From positions 1 to 64,000 of the forward strand of contig NZ_LXER01000019.1 in assembly GCF_001654925.1 (NCBI RefSeq): 64,000 nt of DNA. The letters run 5' to 3'. The translations under genes were made by a program, and so were the position numbers. Shown here piece by piece: positions 47,175 through 63,217 of the stretch. Every line of letters starts with the position of its first letter. Position 1 is the stretch's first letter. The DNA comes from Buttiauxella brennerae ATCC 51605. Lineage in GTDB: Bacteria > Pseudomonadota > Gammaproteobacteria > Enterobacterales > Enterobacteriaceae. A model generated the notes under the pieces. It was not told the DNA's origin. It saw only the letters and a list, made by a program, of their open reading frames with translations, and did not search any database.

Positions 47175-48074
47175 ATGTTAGACAACAACCGTTTACGCAT
47201 AGCTATTCAGAAATCAGGCCGTTTAAGCGATGATTCACGCGAATTGCTCGCGCGCTGTGGCATAAAAATCAACCTGCATACTCAGCGCCTGATTGCGTTA
47301 GCTGAAAACATGCCGATCGATATTCTGCGTGTTCGTGATGACGATATTCCTGGGCTGATTATGGACGGTGTAGTAGACCTGGGCATTATCGGCGAGAACG
47401 TGCTGGAAGAAGAGTTACTGACGCGTCGCGCTCAGGGTGAAGACCCACGTTATTTCACGCTGCGTCGTCTGGATTTCGGTGGCTGCCGCTTCTCTCTGGC
47501 GATTTCTGTTGATGAACCCTGGGATGGCCCAGCCAGCCTGAATAATAAGCGTATCGCGACTTCTTACCCTCACCTGTTGAAGCGTTACCTTGATGGCAAA
47601 GGTGTGCAGTTCAAATCCTGCCTGTTGAACGGTTCTGTTGAAGTGGCTCCACGTGCGGGTCTGGCGGATGCCATTTGTGACCTGGTTTCCACTGGCGCAA
47701 CGCTTGAAGCCAACGGCCTGCGTGAAGTTGAAGTGATTTACCGCTCCAAAGCCTGCCTGATCCAACGCGACGGTGAAATGCCTGAAGCCAAGCAACAGCT
47801 CATCGACAAACTGATGACCCGTATTCAGGGCGTGATTCAGGCGCGTGAATCGAAATACATTATGTTGCATGCACCAAGCGAGCGTCTGGATGAGATTATT
47901 TCTCTGCTGCCAGGCGCTGAACGCCCAACCATTCTGCCGCTGGCAGGGGACCAACAGCGTGTAGCAATGCACATGGTGAGCAGCGAAACGCTGTTCTGGG
48001 AAACCATGGAGAAACTGAAAGCGCTGGGTGCCAGTTCGATTCTGGTGTTACCAATTGAGAAGATGATGGAGTAA
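47175..48074 (+). CDS. hisG: ATP phosphoribosyltransferase
   Basis: A 299-residue long-form HisG that starts histidine synthesis from ATP and PRPP. It begins [18 protein letters not shown]; the C-terminal ACT-like domain gives histidine feedback. The ATG at 47175 follows AGGAG; earlier in-frame codons lie within the attenuator. The gene is followed closely by hisD. Confidence 0.97.
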   Translation: MLDNNRLRIAIQKSGRLSDDSRELLARCGIKINLHTQRLIALAENMPIDILRVRDDDIPGLIMDGVVDLGIIGENVLEEELLTRRAQGEDPRYFTLRRLDFGGCRFSLAISVDEPWDGPASLNNKRIATSYPHLLKRYLDGKGVQFKSCLLNGSVEVAPRAGLADAICDLVSTGATLEANGLREVEVIYRSKACLIQRDGEMPEAKQQLIDKLMTRIQGVIQARESKYIMLHAPSERLDEIISLLPGAERPTILPLAGDQQRVAMHMVSSETLFWETMEKLKALGASSILVLPIEKMME

Positions 48075-48078
48075 CACC

Positions 48079-53613
<5,535 letters not shown>

Positions 53614-53620
<7 letters not shown>

Positions 53621-54225
53621 CGACAGAACAACAAGCTCAACTGGACTGGGAAAAAACCGATGGCCTGATGCCAGTCATCGTCCAGCACGCCAAATCGGGT
53701 GAAGTTTTGATGCTGGGATATATGAACCCGGAAGCTCTGGCGCAAACCATCGAAAGCGGAAAAGTCACCTTCTTCTCTCGCACGAAACAGCGCCTGTGGA
53801 CCAAAGGCGAAACCTCCGGCAACTTCCTCAACGTGGTGAATATTGCCCAGGACTGTGATAACGACACGCTTCTGATCCTGGTGAACCCGATTGGCCCAAC
53901 CTGCCACCTCGGCACCTCAAGCTGCTTTGGTGAAACCCAGCACGACTGGCACTTCTTGTATCAGCTGGAGGAACTGCTGGCCTCGCGCAAAACTGCCGAT
54001 CCGGAAAGCTCATATACCGCCAAGTTGTATGCGAGTGGGACTAAGCGTATTGCGCAGAAAGTCGGTGAAGAAGGCGTGGAAACTGCGCTGGCGGCAACGG
54101 TTAATGACCGCTTTGAGCTGAAGAATGAAGCATCAGATTTGGTGTATCACTTGCTGGTGTTACTGCAGGATCAGGATTTGGATTTGAGCGCGGTGATTGA
54201 GAATTTGCGCGAAAGACATAAGTAA
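53614..54225 (+). CDS. hisI: phosphoribosyl-AMP cyclohydrolase / phosphoribosyl-ATP pyrophosphatase
   Basis: A 203-residue fused HisIE. The cyclohydrolase half (1-110) has the zinc cysteines in [10 protein letters not shown] and [11 protein letters not shown]; the pyrophosphatase half has [13 protein letters not shown]. The GTG at 53614 overlaps hisF by seven bases. It is the last his gene. Confidence 0.96.
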
Positions 54226-54247
54226 AATTGTTTGGGTTTTAGATGTG

Positions 54248-54274
54248 AAAAAGGCCGCGATTGCGGCCTTTTTA
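54248..54274. terminator. bidirectional terminator between hisI and wzzB
   Basis: AAAAAGGCCGC and GCGGCCTTTTT form a strong stem with an ATT-type loop and tails on both strands. It serves the two convergent genes. Confidence 0.9.
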
Positions 54275-54292
54275 TTCATGTTTACACAGGAT

Positions 54293-55279
54293 TCAGACGA
54301 CGGGTTTGTAGTTACGCAGTGCATTACGTCCAAGAACAACACCAGAACCCAAAATCAAACCAACCAACGCACCCAGCACCAGTGTCAGACCTTTTTTCGG
54401 GCTATCACGACGGATAGGCAAGCTTGGCTTCATCACATAGCGGAAAGCGTATGTGGTGTCTGGTTTTGATTTCAATGCATTAATCGCTAACAACGTTTGG
54501 CGTGCACCGAAGTAAGACTCATCCAACGGTAGTGGACGCGTCGCTTCGTTCTTAATGGTTGCAGAAAGTGCATCACTACCCAATACAAACAGTGTGTCTT
54601 CAGAAAGCGTTTCAGCCTGCTGAACAAGCGTATTCTTGATGTTGGATTGCTGCGCAACTATCAATGCCTGATTCAAGATTTCCAGACGTTTATCTTTCTT
54701 CTCTTGAGCGATTTTTTCTTTAGTTGTCAAATCTACCTTCAGATCTTCAACTTTAGAATTAATGCTGGTTTGTAAGTCATCATCAAGCTCGGTAACAATG
54801 CGTTTGTTAATTTGCTGAATGTAGTTGGTAAGTGTTTTTTGTGCCTCACCTGCGGTGGTTGCAACATAGCTCACTTTCAGTGGGACTGGCTGTCCCTTAA
54901 CCGACTCTTCAATGGTCAATTTTTCAGGTTTTTGCTGATTGTCTAATTGCTCTGACAATGCCGATAAAGCTGAATTGAAACGGCCAAAGAAACGTTGCTG
55001 GATATCGACAATCGTCGGAGCGCTAGCGCCATACAGAACGTCCATTGAGTTGTTATAATTCGCAATTTGTCCTGAGTCGGGCAACGTAATGATAGCCTCA
55101 GAGGTCCATTTCTCTTTAGCAACGAACAGGTAGATAACCGCAAGAATTACCGCTACAACTGCAAAAGCGATGATAGTGACTTTACCCTTCCATAACTGCA
55201 AAAAAATATCAATTAAATCAATTGGTTCTTCGTTATTATCTATGCGATTTTTTATCGCATCATTGCTATTTTGATTCAT
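54293..55279 (-). CDS. wzzB: O-antigen chain-length regulator WzzB
   Basis: A 328-residue polysaccharide co-polymerase. Membrane helices lie at about 35-55 and 295-315, with a long coiled-coil periplasmic domain between them. The Pro-rich second-helix area (PIRRDSPKKGLTLVLGALVG) is typical. It sets the modal length of the Wzy-made O-antigen. Confidence 0.94.
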   Translation of the reverse strand: MNQNSNDAIKNRIDNNEEPIDLIDIFLQLWKGKVTIIAFAVVAVILAVIYLFVAKEKWTSEAIITLPDSGQIANYNNSMDVLYGASAPTIVDIQQRFFGRFNSALSALSEQLDNQQKPEKLTIEESVKGQPVPLKVSYVATTAGEAQKTLTNYIQQINKRIVTELDDDLQTSINSKVEDLKVDLTTKEKIAQEKKDKRLEILNQALIVAQQSNIKNTLVQQAETLSEDTLFVLGSDALSATIKNEATRPLPLDESYFGARQTLLAINALKSKPDTTYAFRYVMKPSLPIRRDSPKKGLTLVLGALVGLILGSGVVLGRNALRNYKPVV

Positions 55280-55473
55280 GTTTACCCTAATCGAAATTGT
55301 TCAGTGAGGTAATTGTTTACGGCGCTAGTATAACAAGGGGTTATAAAAATCATCGTTGAAAAGTATGTGTTTTTAAAAGTACAAAACAACCATTAAATGT
55401 TACTTAATTGTTACATTCAAAACCAGACACAAACTATACTCAGGAATTGAGAGGAAAACCATATGTCTTGTCT

Positions 55474-55502
55474 TAAAAAAACGGCCCCGAAAGGACCGTT
55501 GG
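55474..55502 (-). terminator. terminator of gnd
   Basis: On the minus strand AACGGTCC and GGGCCGTT pair around TTTC, followed by seven T, shortly after the gnd stop. Nothing else is seen in 55280-55473 apart from the wzzB leader; ugd, expected here, is absent. Confidence 0.8.
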
Positions 55503-55524
55503 ATAAAACTTTTATGGACTGCTT

Positions 55525-56934
55525 TTAATCAAGCCATTCAGTGTGGAACACACCTTCTTTGTCTATGCGCTTATAAGTATGCGCACCAAAGTAGTCGCGT
55601 TGTGCCTGAATCAGGTTTGCAGGCAGAACCGCTGAGCGATAGCTATCATAGTATGAGATTGCAGCTGAGAAGGTTGGTGTTGGAATACCATTTTGTACTG
55701 CGTAAGAAACTACATCACGCAGTGCCTGCTGATATTCATCAGCAACCTGTTTGAAGTAAGGTGCTAACAGCAGGTTTGCAATAGCTGGGTTCTCAGCGTA
55801 AGCATCGGTGATTTTCTGCAGGAATTGCGCACGAATGATGCAGCCAGCACGGAAGATCTTAGCAATCTCACCGTAATTGAGATCCCAGTTATTCTCTTCC
55901 GATGCAGCACGAAGCTGTGAGAAGCCCTGAGCATAAGAGACGATCTTGCCCAGATACAGTGCACGACGCACTTTCTCAGAGAACTCAGTTTTATCACCAG
56001 CAAATGCTTTAGATTGAGGGCCGCTCAGTACTTTAGATGCAGCAACACGTTGCTCTTTGAGTGAGGAAATGTAGCGGGCGAAAACTGATTCTGTAATCAG
56101 CGACAGTGGTTCACCAAGATCCAGCGAGCTCTGGCTGGTCCACTTACCGGTACCTTTGTTCGCTGCTTCATCAAGAATCACATCAACAAGATATTTACCG
56201 TCTTCATCTTTTTTTGTGAAGATGTCTTTAGTGATATCGATGAGGTAGCTATTCAGCTCACCCTTATTCCACTCTGTGAAGGTTTCTGCCAGTTCTTCAT
56301 TGGTCAGATTGAGGCCACCTTTCAGCAGTGAGTATGCTTCAGCGATCAACTGCATATCACCGTATTCGATACCGTTGTGAACCATCTTCACATAGTGACC
56401 AGCACCATCAGCACCAATATAGGTGACGCATGGTTCACCATCTTCTGCCACTGCTGCGATTTGCTTCAGAATGGGTGCAACCAGTTCGTAAGCTGCTTTC
56501 TGACCGCCAGGCATGATAGATGGGCCTTTCAATGCGCCCTCTTCACCACCAGAAACACCGGTACCGATAAAGTTAAAACCTTCCGCAGATAGTTCGCGGT
56601 TACGACGGATAGTATCGTGGTAGAACGTGTTACCGCCATCGATAAGAATGTCACCCTTATCAAGATAAGGTTTCAAAGAATCAATGGTTTTGTCCGTGGC
56701 TTCGCCTGCCTTAACCATTAATAAAATACGACGAGGAGTTTCAAGAGATTCAACAAATTCTTGCACTGTGTAATAAGGAACCAGCTTCTTGCCCGGATTC
56801 TCAGCGATAACTTCTTCAGTTTTATCGCCAGAACGGTTGAACACGGAAACGGTATAGCCACGGCTTTCGATGTTGAGCGCCAGGTTGCGCCCCATCACTG
56901 CCATACCAACGACGCCGATCTGTTGTTTGGACAT
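55525..56934 (-). CDS. gnd: 6-phosphogluconate dehydrogenase (decarboxylating)
   Basis: A 469-residue pentose-phosphate enzyme. The NADP loop is [17 protein letters not shown]; substrate residues are in [21 protein letters not shown] and the catalytic Lys in [21 protein letters not shown]. It marks one end of the O-antigen locus. A strong AGGAG ribosome site precedes the ATG. Confidence 0.97.
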   Translation of the reverse strand: MSKQQIGVVGMAVMGRNLALNIESRGYTVSVFNRSGDKTEEVIAENPGKKLVPYYTVQEFVESLETPRRILLMVKAGEATDKTIDSLKPYLDKGDILIDGGNTFYHDTIRRNRELSAEGFNFIGTGVSGGEEGALKGPSIMPGGQKAAYELVAPILKQIAAVAEDGEPCVTYIGADGAGHYVKMVHNGIEYGDMQLIAEAYSLLKGGLNLTNEELAETFTEWNKGELNSYLIDITKDIFTKKDEDGKYLVDVILDEAANKGTGKWTSQSSLDLGEPLSLITESVFARYISSLKEQRVAASKVLSGPQSKAFAGDKTEFSEKVRRALYLGKIVSYAQGFSQLRAASEENNWDLNYGEIAKIFRAGCIIRAQFLQKITDAYAENPAIANLLLAPYFKQVADEYQQALRDVVSYAVQNGIPTPTFSAAISYYDSYRSAVLPANLIQAQRDYFGAHTYKRIDKEGVFHTEWLD

Positions 56935-57773
56935 TACAAACTCCTGTCTTTTGGAAGGTTAGTACGACTTCAACGCCGTACTAACTAATGTTGTCTTGAT
57001 GTTAACTCAAATTTATCTTGCCTGGTATGGGTTCATTAAACCCATGCCGCACATCAAGCATTCATTTATGAATGCTTGATGTGCCATAATGTATTATCAA
57101 TACATTACCAGAAAAATTCAGCTGACAATCTACGGGTCTACTAAACTAAAAATGACTGGAAATTATATAGCGATACAACTATGATTGGTTTTATACTTAA
57201 TTCTGTCACATATTTTTCATACCAAGCAATACTCCATTATTATTTTCAAAGAGAATTTCTAAGACAGGATAATCCGCAATATTAATTTTTATAAAACTTT
57301 TTGAAACAACAATCATTCGACTGTTATAACTTAGCATTTTCTCTAATAGAGTTTTGCGGAATAACGGTACACTCAGCATTACACTCAGTCCAATCACTAT
57401 ATCTGACCAATCCAAATACCTCATCTATTGCAGTTCCATTAAATAACAAATAGCTTAACCTTCTAATGATTGACAAAAATAAAAAAATACTTTCTCTGTC
57501 ATATTTCGATATAAAGGTATGTCTAGCGTTAACAAAAATGAAAACGTGCCGGCGGCAAAAAATCCCTGCCAGATTACTTATACCTTACTCCAATTTCAAT
57601 AAATATTGGAACATAAAAAACGCCCCAATGAAGCAATGTATTAAATATGAAAATTAATAAATATTTAAAGAAGGAATTTCTTCATATTATCTTAATGAGT
57701 TTTTAATAGTCAATTCCTTCTCTAAAATGAAAAAGATTCATGACTAACAGTACAAATACACCATTCGGATACA
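56935..57773. other. AT-rich gap between gnd and the wzy-like gene
   Basis: About 840 bases without a convincing gene. Two tandem hairpins occupy 57024-57084. A 72-codon minus-strand frame (57206-57424) and a 63-codon plus-strand frame (57466-57657) have no recognisable family and no good ribosome sites. Hydrophobic words in the first (VIGLSVMLSVPLF) could be a fragment of a lost gene. This looks like a scar of gene turnover in the O-antigen locus. Confidence 0.5.
57024..57084 (-). terminator. tandem hairpins upstream of gnd
   Basis: A perfect 17-pair stem, GCACATCAAGCATTCAT (57049-57065) with its complement at 57068-57084, has only TT between the arms. Directly beside it GGTATGGGTT and AACCCATGCC form a second stem. 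They could end O-antigen transcription before gnd. Confidence 0.6.
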
Positions 57774-58904
57774 TTAATCTAAACTTTTACTTAATCGAGT
57801 TGTATTTTCCATGCTTATTAGAGATATACCAATAATATAAACACCCATTGGTGTATATAGGAAAGGATTAGTCATGGAAACTAGCGCGGAAAATAAAGCA
57901 ATGCTGGACATTTGCAATGATATACAAGTGAGCTTATTATTTATAGATTTAAATATAATATATAACATCGGTATTAGAGAAAGAATAAGCCCCAATATGC
58001 CTATTTTATAAAATAACTCCAGCGGCACAACTTCTATTCTTGATCTACCTAAAATCTCGCTCCCGAATCCTTCACCAAAAAACATAGATATAGGGTTAAT
58101 ATTATTTATCACATAAGAGAAATCATTCAATCTTACAGCATCGGAATTGCCAGCTCTTGCACCTACAAATATAGCTAATGCTGCACCAAAAAAAACTGTA
58201 ATAGAAATAAATGTTATGTTTTTTAACATTGAATTAATTCTTAAACTTGCAAACATCGCAGCTACGCAAGTAAATAAAAATACACCTCTAGTTTCAGTCA
58301 GAAATATGGCAAAAATGCACAATAAAAAATAACCAATCTTTCTTTCACAAAAAAAAGCAATAGCTCCAATACCAATAAAGAAGAATGATTTAGCAAAAAA
58401 GGCGCCTCCAGGCCTAAAGAAAAACTCTCCTGTTGAAGACAATAATCCATATACAAAATTAAAATTGAGGAAATTACTATGAAGCATAATAACATATGTT
58501 ATATAAGACACTGAAGCTAAGACTGCATATATTTTTGAAGTTTTTATAAATGTAGAAATGGCATATTCTTTCACATCATATCTATTAACACAGACATATA
58601 GTAACATTATCATATAGATATATGGTTGAAGATCAAAATAAATCTTCTCAAAAAAATTACCCTGTATAACTCCAATTAGCGTCCCATATATTGGTAGTGA
58701 TCCTAAAAGGATCATAATACCGAATGTTTGAATTGTTGTTTTTCCACCTTTTGTAACTACATTTATTAAAAATAAAATTATCGCAACAAAAAATAGAATG
58801 TACCTTAACGGAGGTATACCAAGCGGATCCAGTAGGCGCCCTCCTCCACCAAAAATAATCTCTATCGTTACAAGCAATATCAAGATCTTATTCAAAGTAA
58901 TCAT
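57774..58904 (-). CDS. wzy: probable O-antigen polymerase Wzy
   Basis: A 376-residue membrane protein with ten or more hydrophobic segments and a large periplasmic loop near residues 240-300. Wzy proteins share little sequence, so the call rests on size, topology, AT-rich composition and its place in a wzx-containing O-antigen cluster. The ATG at 58904, with GAGAAA nearby, is preferred to a GTG three codons earlier. Confidence 0.7.
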   Translation of the reverse strand: MITLNKILILLVTIEIIFGGGGRLLDPLGIPPLRYILFFVAIILFLINVVTKGGKTTIQTFGIMILLGSLPIYGTLIGVIQGNFFEKIYFDLQPYIYMIMLLYVCVNRYDVKEYAISTFIKTSKIYAVLASVSYITYVIMLHSNFLNFNFVYGLLSSTGEFFFRPGGAFFAKSFFFIGIGAIAFFCERKIGYFLLCIFAIFLTETRGVFLFTCVAAMFASLRINSMLKNITFISITVFFGAALAIFVGARAGNSDAVRLNDFSYVINNINPISMFFGEGFGSEILGRSRIEVVPLELFYKIGILGLILSLIPMLYIIFKSINNKLTCISLQMSSIALFSALVSMTNPFLYTPMGVYIIGISLISMENTTRLSKSLD

Positions 58905-59009
58905 GTTTCTCACAAAGTATTATTACGCTCGAAGAGCATGTCTTTACATAACTATAATTTTATGTATTGATATGATTAGGAAAAAATAATGAACATTCTG
59001 AGTTTAGAA

Positions 59010-59900
59010 TTAAATCCAGCGCAATAAGAAAAATACAATAAGAACAATACGGTCTCGATTTCTTCTTCTTAATTCTTTAATGTTTGAAAAAAGATATAAC
59101 AGGCGCGAGAAATTATTTTTCTTTAACTCTTTAATTACTCGCAAATTATCTAAATTAAGTTCATGGCTTATTTTATAAACTTCATTTTTATACCATCCTT
59201 TTTTAGCAAGCGTAAAACGCTTAATAGCAGCTGCAATACTATTATTTGCACCAACCTGATTATTGGAATGCTGACGGTACATCATCCATGAATCATTATC
59301 GATCCACCACGAATAACCATTCCTCCTTGCAAAGGCATATAATATCCAGTCATGAAGGGCTATGTTTTGGACATCTAAATTATTAGTTAGGAATTCTTTA
59401 AAATGAATAGCCAACTTTTTACTAAATACATATGTACACCCGGGCCCTGCAGCTTCGAAAATATAGTCATACTTTCCTTGCGCTTGTGCTTTATTAATTA
59501 AAACTTGTCGACCATCTTCCCAGAAGGCTATGACATTACTTGAATAGGCTTCCACATTCTTTGATTTTAAAGAGTTAATCGCATGTTTTAATTTATTATA
59601 GGTCCATATATCATCTTGATCAGAAAATGATATATAGTCATAGTTTTCCAATGGACTATCCTGCAGTAGACGATAAAAATTTTTACCGGCTGAGCCAAAT
59701 CTATTACCATATGGTAATAAAAAAACATTTGAATAGTGTGAGTATTTTTCAAGCAAGTATTCATAAGAACTATCACTTGATACATCTACACTGACATATA
59801 TATCTAAATTTACGCCTTCTTGATTTAGTATAGAATTTATTTGTTCGTCTATCCATTCTCGGCCATTATAGACAGCGAGTAATACAGCTATTTTATTCAT
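59010..59900 (-). CDS. family-2 glycosyltransferase
   Basis: A 296-residue GT-A enzyme. VLLAVYNGREWIDEQINSIL, then YVSVDVSSDSSYEY, and SFSDQDDIW with its DxD-like metal site. Close in style to rhamnosyl- and other O-antigen transferases that include the DQDDIW motif. The donor sugar cannot be read. Confidence 0.82.
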   Translation of the reverse strand: MNKIAVLLAVYNGREWIDEQINSILNQEGVNLDIYVSVDVSSDSSYEYLLEKYSHYSNVFLLPYGNRFGSAGKNFYRLLQDSPLENYDYISFSDQDDIWTYNKLKHAINSLKSKNVEAYSSNVIAFWEDGRQVLINKAQAQGKYDYIFEAAGPGCTYVFSKKLAIHFKEFLTNNLDVQNIALHDWILYAFARRNGYSWWIDNDSWMMYRQHSNNQVGANNSIAAAIKRFTLAKKGWYKNEVYKISHELNLDNLRVIKELKKNNFSRLLYLFSNIKELRRRNRDRIVLIVFFLLRWI

Positions 59901-59948
59901 TTATTCAGTCTCTAATAATGACCATATGAAGTTATAATTACTCCACCT

Positions 59949-60845
59949 TTATCTCTTATAAGTACGAGGGTTTTCACCTTTAATATTTACAACTCCATCC
60001 CTCACACCATTGAGGAAGGATAAAACATATTCTAATTTATTTTTCTGTTTTATAATTAATAGGAAGCTATGTATTAGGCAAAAGATAATCTCACGGAGCG
60101 CAAGTATCTTCGGCACATGAGGGTAACGCAATAAATGGATTGAATTCCTTACACGGTAATATCTACGTTGTGCTGAATGGACTGGCACACAAAATCCAAA
60201 TATATTAAAACTTTTATCTCCTATTGAATGGATCATTCTTGCAGAAGGAATAATATGAACTATAATTCCTTTACTAAAACATCTTAAACACCATTCAGTA
60301 TCGACATAATCAATAAAAAGACTATCATCCATAAGCCCTACATTATCAAATATATCCGTACGGACAACAGTTCCTGAAGAAATTACAGTAGAGGTTGTAA
60401 ATGGTTCAGTTTTTCCCTCTGAAAATATTTTTCTACGCTTACCATTTTTGTTGATATCAATAATTGCATATTCAAAACCCTTCGTTTCATCAAAAAAAAT
60501 AGGGGCACAGATATTATATGAATTTTCGCATAGAGGTTGGAGAAGCGTACTAATAAATGTTGGATTGATACTGCTATCTTGATCGAAAAATATCACATAT
60601 TTGTATTTTCTCGATAAACATTCCTCAATACCAATGTTCTGTGCTTTAGCAATACCGACATTTTTATGAAGGCACTTATATTTATTTGTGCATTCGTTAA
60701 GAAGTTCACTTGAATAGGTACTATTATCAACAATAATTGAATCGCAACCTTGTTGTTTCAGTTGCTCCACTAAATCCATTACTCTATTGACAACAGGATT
60801 ATACGTAACAATAACCGCACAAATTTCATTAGTACTATTACTCAT
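59949..60845 (-). CDS. family-2 glycosyltransferase, rhamnosyltransferase-like
   Basis: A 298-residue protein like WbbL/RfbF rhamnosyltransferases: CAVIVTYNP at the start, IIVDNS, FFDQDSSINP (metal site) and DYVDTEWCLRC. rfbA and rfbC nearby supply dTDP-rhamnose if rfbB and rfbD lie beyond the window, which fits a rhamnosyl donor. Confidence 0.83.
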   Translation of the reverse strand: MSNSTNEICAVIVTYNPVVNRVMDLVEQLKQQGCDSIIVDNSTYSSELLNECTNKYKCLHKNVGIAKAQNIGIEECLSRKYKYVIFFDQDSSINPTFISTLLQPLCENSYNICAPIFFDETKGFEYAIIDINKNGKRRKIFSEGKTEPFTTSTVISSGTVVRTDIFDNVGLMDDSLFIDYVDTEWCLRCFSKGIIVHIIPSARMIHSIGDKSFNIFGFCVPVHSAQRRYYRVRNSIHLLRYPHVPKILALREIIFCLIHSFLLIIKQKNKLEYVLSFLNGVRDGVVNIKGENPRTYKR

Positions 60846-60885
60846 TGATAATTCCTGTTTTTCAAAGAACTCAGTTTTAAATCTC

Positions 60886-61872
60886 TCATTTCCTTAAAAT
60901 CGCACGCATAAGAATACTATCTAGCAAATCGCTTAAAAACGATTTGATTGTTTTGTGTTTCAGATACTCGGAATTAAAGAAAATCATAAAAAAGGGTTTG
61001 TTGTTTTCATTATAATTAAAGCTGTTTGTTATCTGTCTGTCATATATTATATTCATACAATTAAGATAATCTTTAATTTTACTATATTCACTCTCCGATA
61101 ACTTATCTCTTTCTACTAAAGCTTCGGTTAATTTAAATATTTGCCGATAAAATCCTAGTCTTTTCATTACTTTATTCTTGTCTGTAAAGTTAATTATTTT
61201 ATTAATTAAAGAGGTTTTTTTTGCTCCAATCTGATTATTCTCATGTTGCCTATAATAAATTAGTTCTTTATCCGTACAATCAAGACAACCATCAATTACA
61301 GCATTACATGCTAACCAATAATCATGTGGGACATTCTCAGGGAAAGGTATTAAATCAATCAAAAAATCTCGTTTAACAGCCATAGTAGCGCCAGTAACGA
61401 AATTATTTTGCATTATTTTTTCCAACCGGAAATTTTCCTTTGTTGGAATAAAATTAATGAAACGCCATAATGTGCCAAGAGTCTGCTTTTGATTATTGAT
61501 CAAAAGTGCATCAGAAAATACAACACTAATATCCTCGTTGCAATCGAATTTACCCATTAAAATCTCAGCTTTATTATCTACCCAGATATCATCCTGATCT
61601 GAGAAAAATACAATATCTGAAATTGTGAGAGATGATAAAGCTTGAAAATTTTTAATGTAGCCGACATTTTCCCCATCGGGGATAAAATGTATTTTTAATT
61701 CATTTGATCCTGAAGTAATGAAATCATTAATGATTTTTACTGTATCATCACTTGAGCCATCATCTCTAATGAAAATGTTATTGGGTTTAACCGTTTGTCT
61801 GATAATGCTTTCCAGTTGCTCAATAATATATTTTTCACCATTATAAGTAGCTATAATTACGTCGTAATTCAT
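60886..61872 (-). CDS. family-2 glycosyltransferase
   Basis: A 328-residue GT-A enzyme: DVIIATYNGEKYIIEQLESI, IRDDGSSDDT, FFSDQDDIWVDN. It resembles the gene at 59010 in its DQDDIW motif and overall plan, suggesting the two are related. It is 11 bases from wzx. Confidence 0.83.
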   Translation of the reverse strand: MNYDVIIATYNGEKYIIEQLESIIRQTVKPNNIFIRDDGSSDDTVKIINDFITSGSNELKIHFIPDGENVGYIKNFQALSSLTISDIVFFSDQDDIWVDNKAEILMGKFDCNEDISVVFSDALLINNQKQTLGTLWRFINFIPTKENFRLEKIMQNNFVTGATMAVKRDFLIDLIPFPENVPHDYWLACNAVIDGCLDCTDKELIYYRQHENNQIGAKKTSLINKIINFTDKNKVMKRLGFYRQIFKLTEALVERDKLSESEYSKIKDYLNCMNIIYDRQITNSFNYNENNKPFFMIFFNSEYLKHKTIKSFLSDLLDSILMRAILRK

Positions 61873-61883
61873 AAATGGCCTTA

Positions 61884-63131
61884 TTACCTGCTAGAGTATT
61901 TATTCGAAAAAAATATTAATAGCAGACTATCTACAATGACTCTGATTGTCCAAGCATATGCTGCTCCCATAATCCCATAATTACTTACACAGAGGTATAA
62001 CATCACTAAATATGGTATAATTTCGAAGCAATGTAATAAGGCTGTTATTTTTGCTTTACCAACTGATTGAATAATAGTAAAAGGGATTTGAGCAATAGAA
62101 TTAAAAAAGAAACCGATAAGTAAAATATTTAAAATAATTGCCGAATGTGCTGCATACTCCACTCCCAACCATAAGTTAAGAATCTTTTCTGAAAACAAAA
62201 TACCTATAAGTACTATAGGTAGACATCCACTTATCATTAATGCATATGAAAATTTAACTTGCCTGTTAAAATCTTTTTTATCAGTAATATTACTTAGCCT
62301 TGGAAATACAGCTCTCGATAACGCTCCAGGAAGTAGGCCAAGACGCGAAACAGCTTCTGACGGCGCAGTATAAAAACCAACTAGTTTTGCCCCCAGAATA
62401 CTTGAAATTACAAATCTATCGAAATAGACCATAACAGGACTTATAATATTACTAACTGTAATCCAGCCACCAAAGAATATCAACCGTTTAAAAGTCATCA
62501 TATTAAATTGAAACTTTGAACCGATAATCTCTTTGCGGACAACCATATAAGCTATCATTACGGATGCAATTCGTCCAATAACTAACCCAGTTATTGCTGA
62601 TACTAATCCATTTTGGAGCAATACACATAAAGCAGGAAGTCCAGCAATAATAGAACTACCGATACTTCTTTGTATATTCACAATAAAAAATCGTTCATCA
62701 CCTTCTAATATAGACATCCATACTTGATTAAGAAGAAACAATGGAATAGAAAAAACAAGTATTCTTAGAGATGTTTCAACTTCTTCGACATGCGAAAGTG
62801 ATATTTTTAAAAGAGTAACAATATTAGGTATTAGCAAAAAAATGGCAACAACCCCTAGTGAACTAAAAATAGCTATAAAAATTGTTGTAGTTGATATTAT
62901 TTTTTTTCTTTCCTCAGCATCATCCCTATATAATGCAATTTCACGAACAATGGCCCTTGTCAAACCGACATCAAAAATCCCCGCATATCCAACAATAGCA
63001 ATGGCAAGAGTGTAAATTCCAAATAACTCTATTCCTAATGTCCTTGCCAGATATCCTAAAGCTGGTATCGCTATTATTGTTGGGATTATATAACCACCAA
63101 GATTCCATACACTATTTTTAATTAAACTCAT
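61884..63131 (-). CDS. wzx: O-antigen flippase Wzx
   Basis: A 415-residue MOP-superfamily transporter with about twelve helices. It begins MSLIKNSVWNLGGYIIPTI and carries GIFDVGLTRAIVRE, characteristic of Wzx. It moves the undecaprenyl-linked O-unit across the inner membrane. Confidence 0.9.
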   Translation of the reverse strand: MSLIKNSVWNLGGYIIPTIIAIPALGYLARTLGIELFGIYTLAIAIVGYAGIFDVGLTRAIVREIALYRDDAEERKKIISTTTIFIAIFSSLGVVAIFLLIPNIVTLLKISLSHVEEVETSLRILVFSIPLFLLNQVWMSILEGDERFFIVNIQRSIGSSIIAGLPALCVLLQNGLVSAITGLVIGRIASVMIAYMVVRKEIIGSKFQFNMMTFKRLIFFGGWITVSNIISPVMVYFDRFVISSILGAKLVGFYTAPSEAVSRLGLLPGALSRAVFPRLSNITDKKDFNRQVKFSYALMISGCLPIVLIGILFSEKILNLWLGVEYAAHSAIILNILLIGFFFNSIAQIPFTIIQSVGKAKITALLHCFEIIPYLVMLYLCVSNYGIMGAAYAWTIRVIVDSLLLIFFSNKYSSR

Positions 63132-63217
63132 GTTTTAACCTAATATAGCCTCTACTAATCCAAGAGCAAATCATGAGCGCCATCCATGGCCCTCAAATTA
63201 AATTGGAGTTAGGTTTT

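Noticed and set aside
57206-57424. 72-codon minus-strand frame in the gnd-wzy gap
   Set aside because: No recognisable domain or start signal; kept only as part of the gap description.
57466-57657. 63-codon plus-strand frame in the gnd-wzy gap
   Set aside because: Lys-rich low-complexity translation in AT-rich DNA, no start signal.
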